DNA of 64,000 nucleotides. Origin: Undaria pinnatifida. Lineage: Eukaryota; Sar; Phaeophyceae; Laminariales; Alariaceae. Within the stretch, counting starts at the first letter, position 1, and the number at the start of each line of letters is the position of its first letter. Positions 30,208 to 40,670 of this stretch are shown here, one piece after another. Position numbers and translations under genes: made by a program. The notes under the pieces are model-generated. The model did not search any database, was not told where the DNA came from, and was given only the letters and a program-made list of their open reading frames with translations. The DNA lies in contig JABAKD010000014.1 of the NCBI GenBank assembly GCA_012845835.1, positions 434,001 through 498,000 on the forward strand, written 5' to 3'.

Positions 30208-30985
30208 GGGGGGGGAGGCGAGGGGGGGGGAAGGGGTAACAAATAGGCGGTATTCTGACATTGGAGTAGTGGAAGCCGGAAACTGGGGGGCGGCAGGGGG
30301 AGAGGGAGGAGGAGGAGGAGGAGGAGAAAGAGTAGGGGGTGGAATGGATCCACCAAAGAGGATGGGCGGGGGGGCTGATGGTTGTACTCCGGAGTATTAT
30401 TTTAAACCTTGTGTTCGGTCTACAGCGAAACAGCGGGGCAGTGGAGGCTGGAAGAGGGGAGGGGAAGAGGGAGAGGGGGGGGGTAGAATGAATCCACCGA
30501 GGAGTAGGAGGTTGCAAACGTGCTGCCGACAGAACAACGGGGGTGTACTAGAAGAAGAGAGGGGAGGTCTAACAAGGAGGCGGTATGGCATTGAGGCGGT
30601 GAAGGCCTTAAGAGGGTGTTGGAGGACGGAGCAGGGGGGGCAGGAGGAGGATGGGGGGGGGGGGTAGAATAGATCGGCCAAGGAGTTGGGGGGGGGGAGG
30701 GTCGGGGGTGCAAAAGTATTGCTGGCAGAAGAAAAGGGAGGGAGGGCTGATTTGGAGGCGTTCTTTTGTCATTGGGACAATGGAACTCCGAACAGGGGGG
30801 AGGGTTGGGTAGAATGGATCTGCCAACAAGTAGGGGGGGCGGGGGAGGGCAAAAATGTTACCGACGGAAGAAGGCGAGGAGGGGGGGAGGGGGGGGAGGA
30901 AGAGGGGTTGGGTAGAATGGACCTGCCAAGGAGTCGGAGGGGGGGGGTGGGGGGGGGCGTACGTGTTGCTGGCGGGACGCTTGGT
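30208..30985 (+). pseudogene. Purine-rich array of decayed copies of the last-exon end
   Basis: The junction piece ATTGGGGCAGTGGAGGCCGG ... GGGGGTAGAATGG ... AAGTATTGCCGACGGAAGAA in the last exon recurs with changes at about 30255, 30430, 30590, 30770 and 30905, at 110-180-bp spacing. Every unit keeps a (G/T)GGGTAGAAT or GGGTGGAAT motif and a CCGACGGAAGAA-like end. G-runs dominate the spacers. Same pattern as the pore array: copies of the 3' side of an exon placed downstream of it. Confidence 0.75.
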
Positions 30986-31466
30986 ACGATACGTTTTGTT
31001 TTTTGGCCATCCCATCTAAAATCTCGCTACCTGGAAGTATTCGATTTATATCGGAACGACGTCTACGCTATATTGTCGGAGGGCAATGATAATAACAAGA
31101 ATAGATCATAGATCTGTCATCATGGTATGTTTTTAACACGAGCTATATCATTCAGATCACCCGGCTCCCACCATTAAACATGATATATAGGCTGTACAGA
31201 TCATAGACAAGTGATCTGTCAGCCCCCAAAGACACAGATCGTGAATCGGGGTCCGGTCTGTGTGATACTAGTATAGATCCTATACCTACCTGTCGGTATG
31301 GTATGTTGTACATAATCTGTCAAGCCCATATCCAACTTTGGAAACTAGTATTACAGTAGATCAGTCAGATCATACATATCATACCGCAACATGATCCATA
31401 CATATCCCTATGAATCTCTTCTCTCAGCCTTGCGCTCAGCGTTTTGAACCGCACCGCTCGCCGCAG
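30986..31466. other. Non-coding block with AGATC-rich repeat
   Basis: 31090-31400 is rich in ACAGATC, AGATCATA and TGATCTGT motifs, related to 23800-24020 and 32690-32790. No gene was seen. The block separates the channel gene from the WD40-like exon. Confidence 0.55.
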
Positions 31467-31644
31467 GAACTGTATTTTGTCGCGATTTCTCCGGGGGCGT
31501 GCTCTCCGACCTCCGGTCCCCCGGGAGGGCCGGGCGCCCTGCCGGCGCCGACCTCGTGGGGACCTGTGCGGGCGACGGCAAGGTCGAGATCTACGACATG
31601 CTTCGCCCGCCCGGCTACAATACGCCGTCCACGTCTCGTGGCGA
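31467..31644 (+). CDS. Possible exon with a WD40-like repeat
   Basis: An acceptor GCTCGCCGCAG is followed by an open GC-rich frame (GA ACT GTA TTT TGT CGC GAT TTC...). It reads FSGGVLSDLRSPGRAGRPAG then ADLVGTCAGDGKVEIYDMLR. The A-D-L-V-G-T-C-A-G-D-G-K-V-E-I-Y-D segment fits strands b-c of a WD40 repeat (usually L-(V/A)-T-(G/A)-S-x-D-G-x-V-x-(I/V)-(W/Y)-D). A donor was not found: the frame stays open to 32065 without a good GT site, so the end given is arbitrary. It could be an exon of an unidentified + strand gene or a gene fragment. Confidence 0.35.
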
Positions 31645-32854
31645 TGACAGATGCAGTGATGTCATGCACGTGTTATGTGTCAGCAAACATGGGAGACCTC
31701 TGCGAGTTTTTTTTGGGGGGGGTACAAGGCGTATAGCCTGCAACTCGGGACAACTGGGACGAGGGCTCAAGGCATGGGCCAATACAGCTGGTAATGCCAA
31801 CGGGGGTGTTGAGGCGTGGTACATGGCCCCTAAGATCCTGCTAGGCGTCTGCATGGGTGCAAGCTCGAAGTCCCTTTTTCACAACAACTGCTGTGCTGTG
31901 TTCCGGACATCAGTCGACCGACAATCGACAGTCCAGCGGTCAATCGAGAAAAATTGCGATTCCACCGATTCCACAGACATTTTGTTTATTGTATACGGGG
32001 TTGTGTTTTGTTGCTGTTCGTTGCTGTTTGCTTTTGGTGCAGGCAGATTGTCTCGAATGGAGTGAGTCACGCCTACGTATCGTGTGTCCTTTCACACCTC
32101 AATATGTGTACCTGTTGGTGAAAAAAAAACAGCTGTGCTGTTGTGCTTCGCGGTGCGGGACATAGCGCCCGCCCATGTCCCACTTTTTTTTAGATGTTGT
32201 CGCCCACCGCCCACCAGCTGCCACGACCATCGCCAGCACACTGCTGCGCACTACAGCAGCAGTAGTACTCTCCCACTCTTTCGCATCTTTCAACTGCCAA
32301 GCTTTCCTTATGGGCCCGCTGAGTCGGTCTCCGGCCAAGAGATCGAAGACAGCCGAGGTCGTGGAAAACATCAGCTGTCAGCTGTGAGCGTACTACTTTA
32401 TTTCCTGAAAGTCATCTTTGTTAACTGTGTGTGATACCTCGATCGCGCGTACTACGGAATGTGCAGTTTTTTAGATGGCGATGTACAATTTCTGGCGGTC
32501 TTCATACCAAACGAACTCGCCACATATAGAGAGCACTCTCAACCCTTGGCATTCAGGGCACTAAGAGTGACCTCCATATTTCACGACATCCATAGCCGCT
32601 ACTAATATTTTGGGCATCACGCCGGTCTGCGGCCGGCGGCCGTTCAGACCGCGGGCGAAGCCCCTTCCTTTGCAACCCATACAGATCATATACACCACGG
32701 ATCTGTGTTGCCCGAAAGACGCAGATCATGTACAGATCGTCCAGATAAGGATCTGATCTGTCGGATGTGTGGATTTTTGTTATGAGTGATCGACATTCGA
32801 GCTCATGCTGCATGTTGTCAGATGACCAACATAACAACAACGGCCAAGCCTACG
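31645..32854. other. Non-coding block
   Basis: 31800-31900 has weak similarity to the WD40-like exon (CTGCATGGGTGCAAGCTCGA) and could be a decayed copy. 32400-32460 has a GTGTGATACCTCGATCGCGC segment of a dispersed repeat also at 21770, 28270, 48480 and 53880. 32690-32790 is rich in AGATC motifs. No reliable exon was found. Confidence 0.45.
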
Positions 32855-33320
32855 GTACGGGGGGGGGTACCCCTATCTTCACTAGGCAGGAGGGGTACCC
32901 CTATCTTCACTAGGTAGGGGAAATCCCCCTATCTTCGCTAGATAGGGAGGGGTACTCCTATCTTCACTAGGTATGGGGGGTGCCCCTATCTTCACTAGGT
33001 AGGGGAACCCCTCCTATCTTCACTAGGTAGGGGAACCCCCTCCATCTTCACCAGGAGGTAGGGAGGGGTACCCTTATCTTTACTAGGTGCGGGGGGGTAC
33101 CTCTATCTTCACTAGGCAGGGGGGGTACCCTATCGTCACTAGGTAGGGGGGGTTCCCCTATCTTCACTAGGTAGGGGGGGTGCCCCTATCTTCACTAGGT
33201 AGGGGGGGGGTACCCCTATCTTCACTAGGCAGGGGGGGTGCCCCTATCTTCACTAGGTAGGGGGGGTGCCCCTATCTTCACTAGGTAGGGAAACCTCCCC
33301 TACCTTCACTAGGTAGGGGT
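32855..33320. repeat. 27-bp minisatellite
   Basis: About 17 units of GGGGTACCCCTATCTTCACT plus AGGTAGGG. Variation is concentrated in the length of the G run and the GTACCC/GTGCCC/AACCCC segment, while CTATCTTCACTAGG is nearly constant. The units abut without unique spacers. Confidence 0.95.
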
Positions 33321-33556
33321 CTGAGGCAGCCGTGCGAGTGACTCTGTACCTCAGAGACAAAACATACACTATTAATAGGCGATTTCTTCGGTAGCTTGTC
33401 ATTTCCTTGCGGACTCATGTCGTCACACCAATACGGCGCGAAAAGTTTAGACTTCAAAGGAACACGGGGGATCACTCCTGCGACTGGTCCCGAGCTAGTA
33501 CTGCGAAAAAGCCGATAAAAGTGACTGACCCCTCCCTACCCTAGCCTGGATCTCAT
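33318..33556 (-). mobile_element. tRNA-like SINE, family B
   Basis: Matches 2400-2625 in order: a GCGAGTGACTCTGTACCTC segment, CTTGCGGACTCA, GGAACACGGGGGATCACTCC and GAGCTAGTACTGCGAAAAAG. Its A/B boxes are more worn than in other copies. It starts directly at the end of the minisatellite. Confidence 0.5.
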
Positions 33557-34030
33557 TTAACGCGAACGTTTCGTGGGTCACCGACGTTGAAGCTTGCACT
33601 GCCATACACAATGTCAGACGGCGTACGTACATACTTCAAAGCATAACAATAGGAAGACGAAAGCCGGGGCAGACAAGCTGAATTCGGAGGCACTGGATTG
33701 GCAAGCAAGGCAGAGGCGGACAAGGTCGGACTGGTTGTCGGGCGGAGTCCGTCTGCTGTGTAGAACTCCTTGGTAGAGGAGTCGGCTGTGCGAGGGTCGT
33801 CGCTGCGGCCAGTGCTTCTGCGGAGCCCGTGCCGCCCTCGGTGGGTATGGCAACATCGCATGAGGAATCTGGATGCTATTGCTCTAAGAACACATATTTG
33901 ATTTCTGTCGGAACGGTACCTACGGTTCATTGTCGGAGGTCCAAACTAATACTCGGAGTATTTATAATGGATGGATGGATGGATGGATGGATGGATGGAT
34001 GGATGGGTGGATGGATGGATGGATGGATGA

Positions 34031-34062
<32 letters not shown>

Positions 34063-34850
34063 ATAGATGGACGGATGGATGGATAGATGGATGGATGGAT
34101 GGATAGCTGAATGGACCAACCAAGTAGCAAAGCACGGACAATGGTCGTGCTGGATGCAAACGGGGGGAAAACGTCAGTTTAATGAGGAGAATACACACAC
34201 AAGCACGCACCATTTTCCAGGCATCTGAGGACTGACCCTACGACAACCCCTCTCAAAATTGGCGATTTTCTTCAACGAACGTTTCATGGTTGCTCGACAC
34301 GAGGAGGGATGCTACTAACAAAAAGCCTCCATGTATTTATTGTGTTAAAAGGTCTATCGAACGATGACGTCGGGGTTTCAACGGACACCATATTTCAGGA
34401 GATACGACCGAGCGCTGGTTTCAAAACCGGCGATTTCGTTAAAGAAATGTTGGGGGGGCTGCCGTAGAACGACCCTGAGGAAATGATTGAGACACGCTGC
34501 TGTGTACGAGATGAAAGGGATGATCTCTACCAGAATACGTTTTTATTACACTTATTATCATCATTCTTGCCGAAAGACAATGTGCAGCGCGAGTTTCAAC
34601 GGTGATCGCTCATAACATTCCCCAAAGGAGACGTCCTCGGAACCAAAACGGCACCTATTCACAAGGTCTAACACTCTTCTATGTCTACTTGTCGCTTAAG
34701 CTTTACCAACAACAGTACAACATTTTTCGTCCTTGCTCCCTCCTTCTAAATACGTGCTCTTTTCATGCCCTACCTGGTTCGATTGGGTTCGGCTGGGTCA
34801 CATAGTTATAGTCAGGGCTAGGTTTGTGGTGAGGGGTGCAGTAGGGGGGT
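33557..34850. other. Non-coding block with (GGAT)n and dispersed repeat
   Basis: 33967-34110 is a (GGAT)n microsatellite with a few GGAC/AGAT variants. 34255-34475 is the second copy of the 220-bp repeat of 8645-8845. 33560-33960 and 34480-34850 hold no recognisable gene; the 125-codon minus-strand frame at 33553-33930 has no domain or splice context. Confidence 0.6.
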
Positions 34851-35022
34851 TTCCCATATACGGCGGTATCCCCATATAATGCGGTATCCCCATATAAGGC
34901 GGTATCCCCATATAAGGTGGTATTCCCATATAAGGCGGTATCCCCATATAAGGCGGTATCCTCATGTAAGGCGGTATCCCCATATAAGGCGGTATCCCCA
35001 TATAAGGCGGTACCCCGACATG
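34850..35022. repeat. 19-bp minisatellite
   Basis: Nine units of CCCCATATAAGGCGGTATC with minor variants. A diverged relative in the opposite sense (GGGATACCGCCATAGGGG and similar) lies at 50835-50885 at the end of another repeat. The repetitive MGIPPY frames are artefacts. Confidence 0.95.
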
Positions 35023-35497
35023 AAGCGATCAACATCGCTTGGCGCGACCGAGACATTGCGCTCAAAACGTGGACTGAATACGGCGGCTTCCCCCGATAAC
35101 GCGGCCATGTTGCTCTGGCACACCACCACCTTACCGGGGGACCCATCTACTGTATGTACATATAATCCGTTTCATGGGGGGGTGGAGCAAGGGCAACAGT
35201 AGGCGGACTAGATCGCGATATCAGGCCCAACGCAGGTGCAGGAAACTGGAGCTGCTACACGAGAAGAAGCAAAAGGGCAGCAAGTGGAGTGGAGCGGGTC
35301 GATGCTACTGCTAAGTCGGCAGTATAGGCACAAGAAATAGTCTCACCAAGATTTCGTGCTTATTATATAGGTTTCCCCCTGTTTTTCGTTTGTCCCTTGG
35401 CGTTTTCCTCTTTGCGGGATTGTTTGTAAGAGTGAGTGAATGAGTGATTGGTGCTCAACCTAAGGTCTTCATGCTGCGCATCTATTCTCCGATCGAA

Positions 35498-35498
35498 A

Positions 35499-35529
<31 letters not shown>

Positions 35530-35747
35530 AAGAAGAAGAAGACGAAGAAGAAGAAGAAGAAGAAGAAGAAGAAGAAGAAGAAGAAGAAGAAGAAGAACAA
35601 GAACAAGAACAAGAAGAAGAACAAGAAGAAGAAGAAGAAGAAGAAGAAGACGAAGAAAAAGAAGAAGAAGAAGAAGAAGAAGAAGAAGAAGAAGAAGAAG
35701 AAGAAGAAGAAGAAGAAGAAGAAGAAGAAGAAGAAAACGAAGAAAAA

Positions 35748-35778
<31 letters not shown>

Positions 35779-36203
35779 AAGAAGAAGAAGAAGAAGAAGA
35801 AGAAGAAGAAGAAGAAGAAGAAGAAGAAGAAGAAGAAGAAGAAGAAGAAGAAGAAGAAGAAGAAGAAGAAGAAGAAGAAGAAGAAGAAGAAGAAGAAGAA
35901 GAAGACGAAGAAAAAGAAGAAGAAGAAGAAGAAGAAGAAGAAGAAGAAGAAGACGAAGAAAAAGAAGAAGAAGAAGAAGAAGAAGAAGAAGAAGAAGAAG
36001 AAGAAGAAGAAGAAGAAGAAGAAGAAGAAGACGAAGAAAAAGAAGAAGAAGAAGAAGAAGAAGAAGAAGAAGAAGAAGAAGACGAAGAAAAAGAAGAAGA
36101 AGAAGAAGAAGAAGAAGAAGAAGAAGAAGAAGAAGAAGAAGAAGAAGAAGAAGAAGAAGAAGAAGAAGAAGAACAAGAAGAAGAAGAAGAAGAAGAAGAA
36201 GAA
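35498..36203. repeat. 705-bp (GAA)n homopurine tract
   Basis: Nearly pure GAA/TTC for about 700 bp. Interruptions fall into two types: a CAAGAACAAGAACAAG cluster (35596-35628) and a recurrent GACGAAGAAAAAG cassette (35650, 35904, 35953, 36030 and 36082; a variant at 35736). Long poly-Arg, poly-Lys, poly-Ser, poly-Phe and poly-Leu frames on both strands are artefacts. Confidence 0.98.
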
Positions 36204-37729
36204 TAGCGGACGGATCTGGACGGCATGCGTGCTGCACTATTTTCGTGACTCCCGTTCGTTCAACATAACATATTCATGCACTATTTTTTCCTGTATTTTC
36301 GTCACAGCTTGGGTTGGGGATCGTTCTTGGGGTTGGACTTCTGTCTGCTTGTTGTAACCACGTGCAGCGCCAATAATGTAAATGTTCAAAGAGATTTCGG
36401 CACATCATAACAGTGAGTGGTAGTGTGCTAATCGCAGGTAGGTGAGGCATCTATCTGCTACGAGAACCCCGATATTTTCGCTGTAAATTGTGGTTAGCGC
36501 AGCAACAATAAATGCAATAAAATGTTTGGGCCATAATGAATACGGCGGAAACGCCCCCTCTTTACCGCCCCCTCAACCATTTTTATTATTCGCTAATTGT
36601 GACAACGCAGCAGCAACACGTGATCATGATGGCGGAAACGCCTTCCCTTTTCCGGCGCCACAACCAGTTTATTGTAAATTGCCGACAACGCCGCAGCAAC
36701 GCAGCAACAACAACAACATGCGCTTCGATCTTTTTCTTGTAAAAAATGTGGTGTCTGCAGGAGATGCCACACCTGGACACAGCCACCGCGATAGCTCTAT
36801 TGCAAGTTTTGTCAACTACCAGGTACCTGGTATACCAAAATCAGCCCTTTCTTCCCTCGATGACTCGCGTCGAATTCAACAACAAGCGGTGAGCACCGCT
36901 ATGTTATCGGACGGTGTGTTTGGCCCCCAACCATTGTACCGCCGCAACGAAGACCCCACGCTACCTTCAAGTGGATTGATTGTCCCCTTGAAAACGTAGG
37001 ACAACCCCTTCAGAAGGGGCTACCCCTTGCCCCACCCTTCAGAAACCCACCAACGACATGGGGGACGACATGGGGGACGTTTTACTTGGAATCAAATTGC
37101 GATGACGCGTGCATCGTACGACGGAAGTATTAAAGGTATACCCCTTGTCGGCTGAAACCTTTTATAGTCAATGACGGTGCTCTCCTTAGCCCACATTGAT
37201 GGCATCGTCGGAATATCCTTATTATATCCTTTTCGCAATATTATCTTCAGATTAGTATTGCACCAACAACGGGTTTTGGGTACATTTTACTTGCAACTAT
37301 TATATTAATAGTGTGGGATGATTGTTGCAAGTACGGTAGAGGTTTGCCAACCATTGTTGTGTTTTTTTATGAGGTTCTCCTCAATCTGGGAGCTTAAGAC
37401 CTCTCCAAAGAAAAAAAACTGTTTTTTTTATGAAAAACAAAACGTGTTCCCTCCAAAAAAAACTGTTTTTTTTTTTCCCAAAAAAAACTGTCCCCGAAAA
37501 AAAAAAAAACATGGGCCGACGAAGGCACACAGCGAGAATCGCAGCACAAAAATGGCCTATGATTTTTTTTTCTTTTCCGACGATTTTGGATCAATGAGCC
37601 TCGTCATTCAGAAAAACAGTGTTTTCGCCAAAAAAAGGTATACCTTAATAGCTCTTTCTTAGCACGTGCCCCAAGCTACAGAGGTAGCACTTTTTTGGCT
37701 GAATATCGTTTTCTGAGTGAGTGTGCTCC

Positions 37730-38010
37730 TTAACCCCTTTAGAGCCCCCGAACCCCTCCCTATACTAACTTCAAGTAAATTTGTCACCCGATAAGGATTT
37801 CCAGTTGTGAAGGCGTTTACCCCCTTTAGAGCCCCAAAATCCCTCCCTATACGAGTACTAACTTCAAGTAAATTTGTCCCCAGATAAGGATTTTCAGTTG
37901 TGAAGGCGTTACCCCTTTTGGAGCCTCAAAGTCCCTCCCTACACCAACTTCAAGTAAATTTGTAAAAAAATAGGGTTTCCAGTTGTAAAGGCGTTAACCC
38001 TCCTTAACCT
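37730..38010 (+). mobile_element. Three tandem copies of a short TTAA-ended MITE
   Basis: Each unit is 85-95 bp, starting (TT)AACCCCTTTAGAGCCCC, with CCCTCCCTATACTAA and CAAGTAAATTTGTC in the middle, and ending CCAGTTGTGAAGGCGTTAA. The ends are imperfect inverted repeats, TTAACCCCTTTA against TTAACGCCTTCAC. Other copies: 17385-17475, 46885-46965, 49150-49235 (-), 50930-51003, 55190-55445 (three, -), 56715-56795, 56855-56960 and 57135-57220. Confidence 0.8.
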
Positions 38011-38294
38011 CTTAATAGTATCGTCGGAAAAAAAAAAAAAAAACTTCCCTTTTTCGCGGCATTATCTTCAGATTGCACCAAAGATTTTGGGGGGGACATT
38101 GTACTCGTGGAACTAGTGTGGGATGACGCACGCTACGACGGAAGTAAGTAAGACATACCTCTTTTTAGCTGAACATCGTTGTCCGAGTGAGGGTGCTCTT
38201 CAACCCTCCCTAACCTCTTACTATTAATATTAACAGTATCAACAACATCGTCGGAAAAAAATCTTCTATTCATATTCGCATTATTATCCGTAAG

Positions 38295-38470
38295 ATGGTG
38301 TTATAAGGCTTACTTTTGGGTAAGCTATTGGTTAACTTTTCGCAAGTAAGTGGTAAAACGGACTAATACCCCTCTAATACCTTAACAAATGGCGTCGACG
38401 GCAGGACCTTTTTTTTTTGTAGTCGTGGGTTCAAATCCCGCCATCCACCATAATATTATTTTTCAGGCTT
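38295..38470 (+). mobile_element. tRNA-like repeat, family D
   Basis: Starts GTGTTATAAGGCTTACTTTT and ends GTCGTGGGTTCAAATCCCGC, a T-arm with B box, followed by CATCCACC. It is also found at 51890-52045 (B box GGGTTCGATCCCC), with truncated copies at 52175-52265 and 51045-51100. This suggests a tRNA-derived SINE. The A box is not clear. Confidence 0.6.
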
Positions 38471-39864
38471 TCCCCATGTATGTATGTATGTCGAACAATT
38501 GCACCAACGGTTCAGGGAACATTTTACTTGGAATTAATTTAGTGCTTGCGATATGACGCGTGCTACTTGCTACCACACACAGGGATATCCGGGTATATAC
38601 CACTTTTCGGCTGGAACTTTTTTTTTTATTGACGGTGCTCCTTAAGCCGCAAGCAACCCTTGGAATACCATTCTTGTTTTTTTTCGGTTGATACATACCG
38701 GTAATGAATTTGTAAACCTAGACCATGGGTATCTAGCACCCCTCCCTCCCCTCCCCGCCCCGCCCCATCAAATCGGTTGTTTGGGTGGGGTACAGAGCTA
38801 GCTCCTCAAGCAACCGCCCTTAGAAGGGAAAAAAAGTGGAGCACCTCTGCCATCCTAACGTTCATGTGTGGGATTGAGGATCGAGTTTTGCTCTTCTCGG
38901 TAGCCCTTTTCCATCTCCTAAAATGTTATCCTAGTCTACAAGGTCCATTTGTTTTGGGTCTCCATGCCGGTACATGTAGTGCGGTGCTAAAAAGGTTTTT
39001 CATAGAACTGCACCCACGTGCTGCGGAGACATTCTACGTGGGATTGGTGTGGGCTACTTCTTGCACATCTAAAAGGATAAACAAACTGCTCCCTCGCGTA
39101 CATGCAGTTGCATCATGTCACAGCTAGCTGGTTTCTTCTAAGTTGAAGGCCGATGCTACAGGCAGACTGGGAGCGGGGGCATTTTTGCCTGTTACGGTGG
39201 TATACACAATTCAGGGCGAGGGGAGGAAAGCTGGACAACGCTGGCTCTCTGTTGACGTCATCGCCCCTTTTTGTGCACGAGAAAGAGAATCATGAGGGTG
39301 AGGGGGACGGGGAGTCAGCCGTGATCACTGAGCATTCATATTGCAGAAATGTAATGCGTATTACCTGAATGTGCACGGTACACAGTGATAATATCTAGTT
39401 GTATCTGAATAGTACAGAAGAAGAGGGAAAGTATGTCCGGGCTGGATGTGATAACGTGGGCTCTCTCAAAATGAACTTTTAGCATAATAAAGACTCCCGA
39501 ATGTATAACATTGCTACTGCTATGACGACGACGACTACTACTACTACTACTACTACTACTACGACTACCATACTCATTTGGTGCCTGCCTTAATCGTTTG
39601 ACCATTGACCGCACATCCTTTTCGAGGCATAAATAGTACCTTTCCTACTCCTAATAGAGAGGGAGGGGCCATCATGCACTATCTATTAGGGTTGGTTTGG
39701 TTCGTTTTTGTGACGGGGCTGTGTCTGTGCCTGTCGTGTTTCTAGGCCTAATGTGTCATGGGGTACGAGGGAGGAAGGGGGAGGGCGTGCGGAGGGGGGG
39801 GAGGTGCCGGGGGGGGGGGGGGTGAGGGTGTGTGGAGGGGAGGCGGTCCCAGGGGGGAGGGAGT

Positions 39865-39900
<36 letters not shown>

Positions 39901-39976
39901 GCGGGGGGGGGGGGGGGGGGGGGTGGAAGAGAAAAGTCATCATGCCCCTCTAGTTCATCCCACCCGGACTCCATAG

Positions 39977-40036
39977 GCGAAGAACAAGCGAGAGTTGGAG
40001 GAGAAGGTGGCGAAGGGGCTGGAGGATTTTTTAAAG
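39977..40036 (+). CDS. Possible small exon, charged helix
   Basis: The acceptor is GGACTCCATAG and the donor TTAAAG|GTGAGG. It has 20 codons, phase 0/0: AKNKRELEEKVAKGLEDFLK, which looks like a coiled-coil or amphipathic helix. A related piece at 40557 also follows a CCTGCAG and begins AKVKQQLEE before a frameshift. Upstream flanks are alike too (GGAAGAGAAAAGTCATCATG and GAAGAGAAATCAGTACCC), so the two are a tandem duplication of about 580 bp including intron sequence. The gene it would belong to is unknown. Confidence 0.4.
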
Positions 40037-40556
40037 GTGAGGCTCTCGTAGAAGGAAAACGAAGAAATCGGGGTTCATATACTACCATTACTCCTGGTAT
40101 TACTGTTCCTACTTCTATTACCAATGCTACTGCTACTACTACTACGGGTACTACGGGTACGAAAGGAAAGGGGGGGGAGTTCATCATGCATTTGCTTTGC
40201 TTTCCGCTAGCTCCAGTGGCGGCGGTGTCCGTATTTTTCAGGCCTAATATGAGATGAGCGCGGGGGGGGGGGGGGGGTACGGGGAGGGAGGGCGTACTCA
40301 CTTGTTGTTTGCTTTAGTCAATTGACCAGTGATCGCGCATCTCTTTCGAGACGGAGCGCAGGTAGGTAGGGGGGGGGGGGGGGGGGAGGTCGCTATCCTC
40401 TCTATCACATCCCACCCCACCCCCGGGGGGGGGGACCCTTACCCACGGGGGGGGCGGGGGGGGGGGATAAGGGGGGGGATAATCATCGTGTCGGGAGAGG
40501 AGGGTCGAAGAGAAATCAGTACCCTCTCTATAACACCCGATCCCACACCCCTGCAG

Positions 40557-40670
40557 GCGAAGGTCAAGCAACAGCTGGAGGAAGGAGGAGATGGCGCAGG
40601 GGATAGCGGAGCTGAACTCTTTCGCCATACGGCACAAATTCTCCCGCAGTCATCCCAAGCGATTTATTGT
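40557..40670 (+). pseudogene. Second, frameshifted copy of the charged exon
   Basis: Starts GCGAAGGTCAAGCAACAGCT after CACCCCTGCAG. It reads AKVKQQLEE, then needs a one-base shift to continue EMAQGIAELNSFAIRHKFSR SHPKRF. The shifted part looks as protein-like as the start, so this may be the older, longer version and 39977 a shortened copy, or vice versa. It runs into a piece of the TTAA-ended MITE at about 40670. Confidence 0.35.

Larger units (their letters stand above)
36204..39976. other. Mostly repetitive block
   Basis: 36438-36705 has three diverged copies of a piece with TTCGCTGTAAATTGTGGTTA. 37310-37690 is a copy of the CCATGGCCTAGGTATAC-linked dispersed repeat (see 54955 and 63560). 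37730-38010 holds three tandem TTAA-ended MITEs. 38295-38470 is a tRNA-like repeat of family D. 39530-39565 is an (ACT)n run. 39568-39632 is a reversed C-tailed repeat. 39780-39925 is a G-rich low-complexity tract. The 38700-39500 stretch shows no recognisable exon. Confidence 0.55.

Noticed and set aside
32855-33320. CRISPR-like regular repeats
   Set aside because: The 27-bp units abut with no unique spacers and the host is eukaryotic; this is a minisatellite.
35363-36268. Open frames of 235-287 codons on both strands
   Set aside because: They are translations of the (GAA)n tract (poly-Arg, poly-Ser, poly-Phe, poly-Leu) and have no other content.
39756-40301. Pro-rich 181-codon minus frame and Gly-rich plus frames
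   Set aside because: Produced by long G runs; the frames on opposite strands mirror each other.
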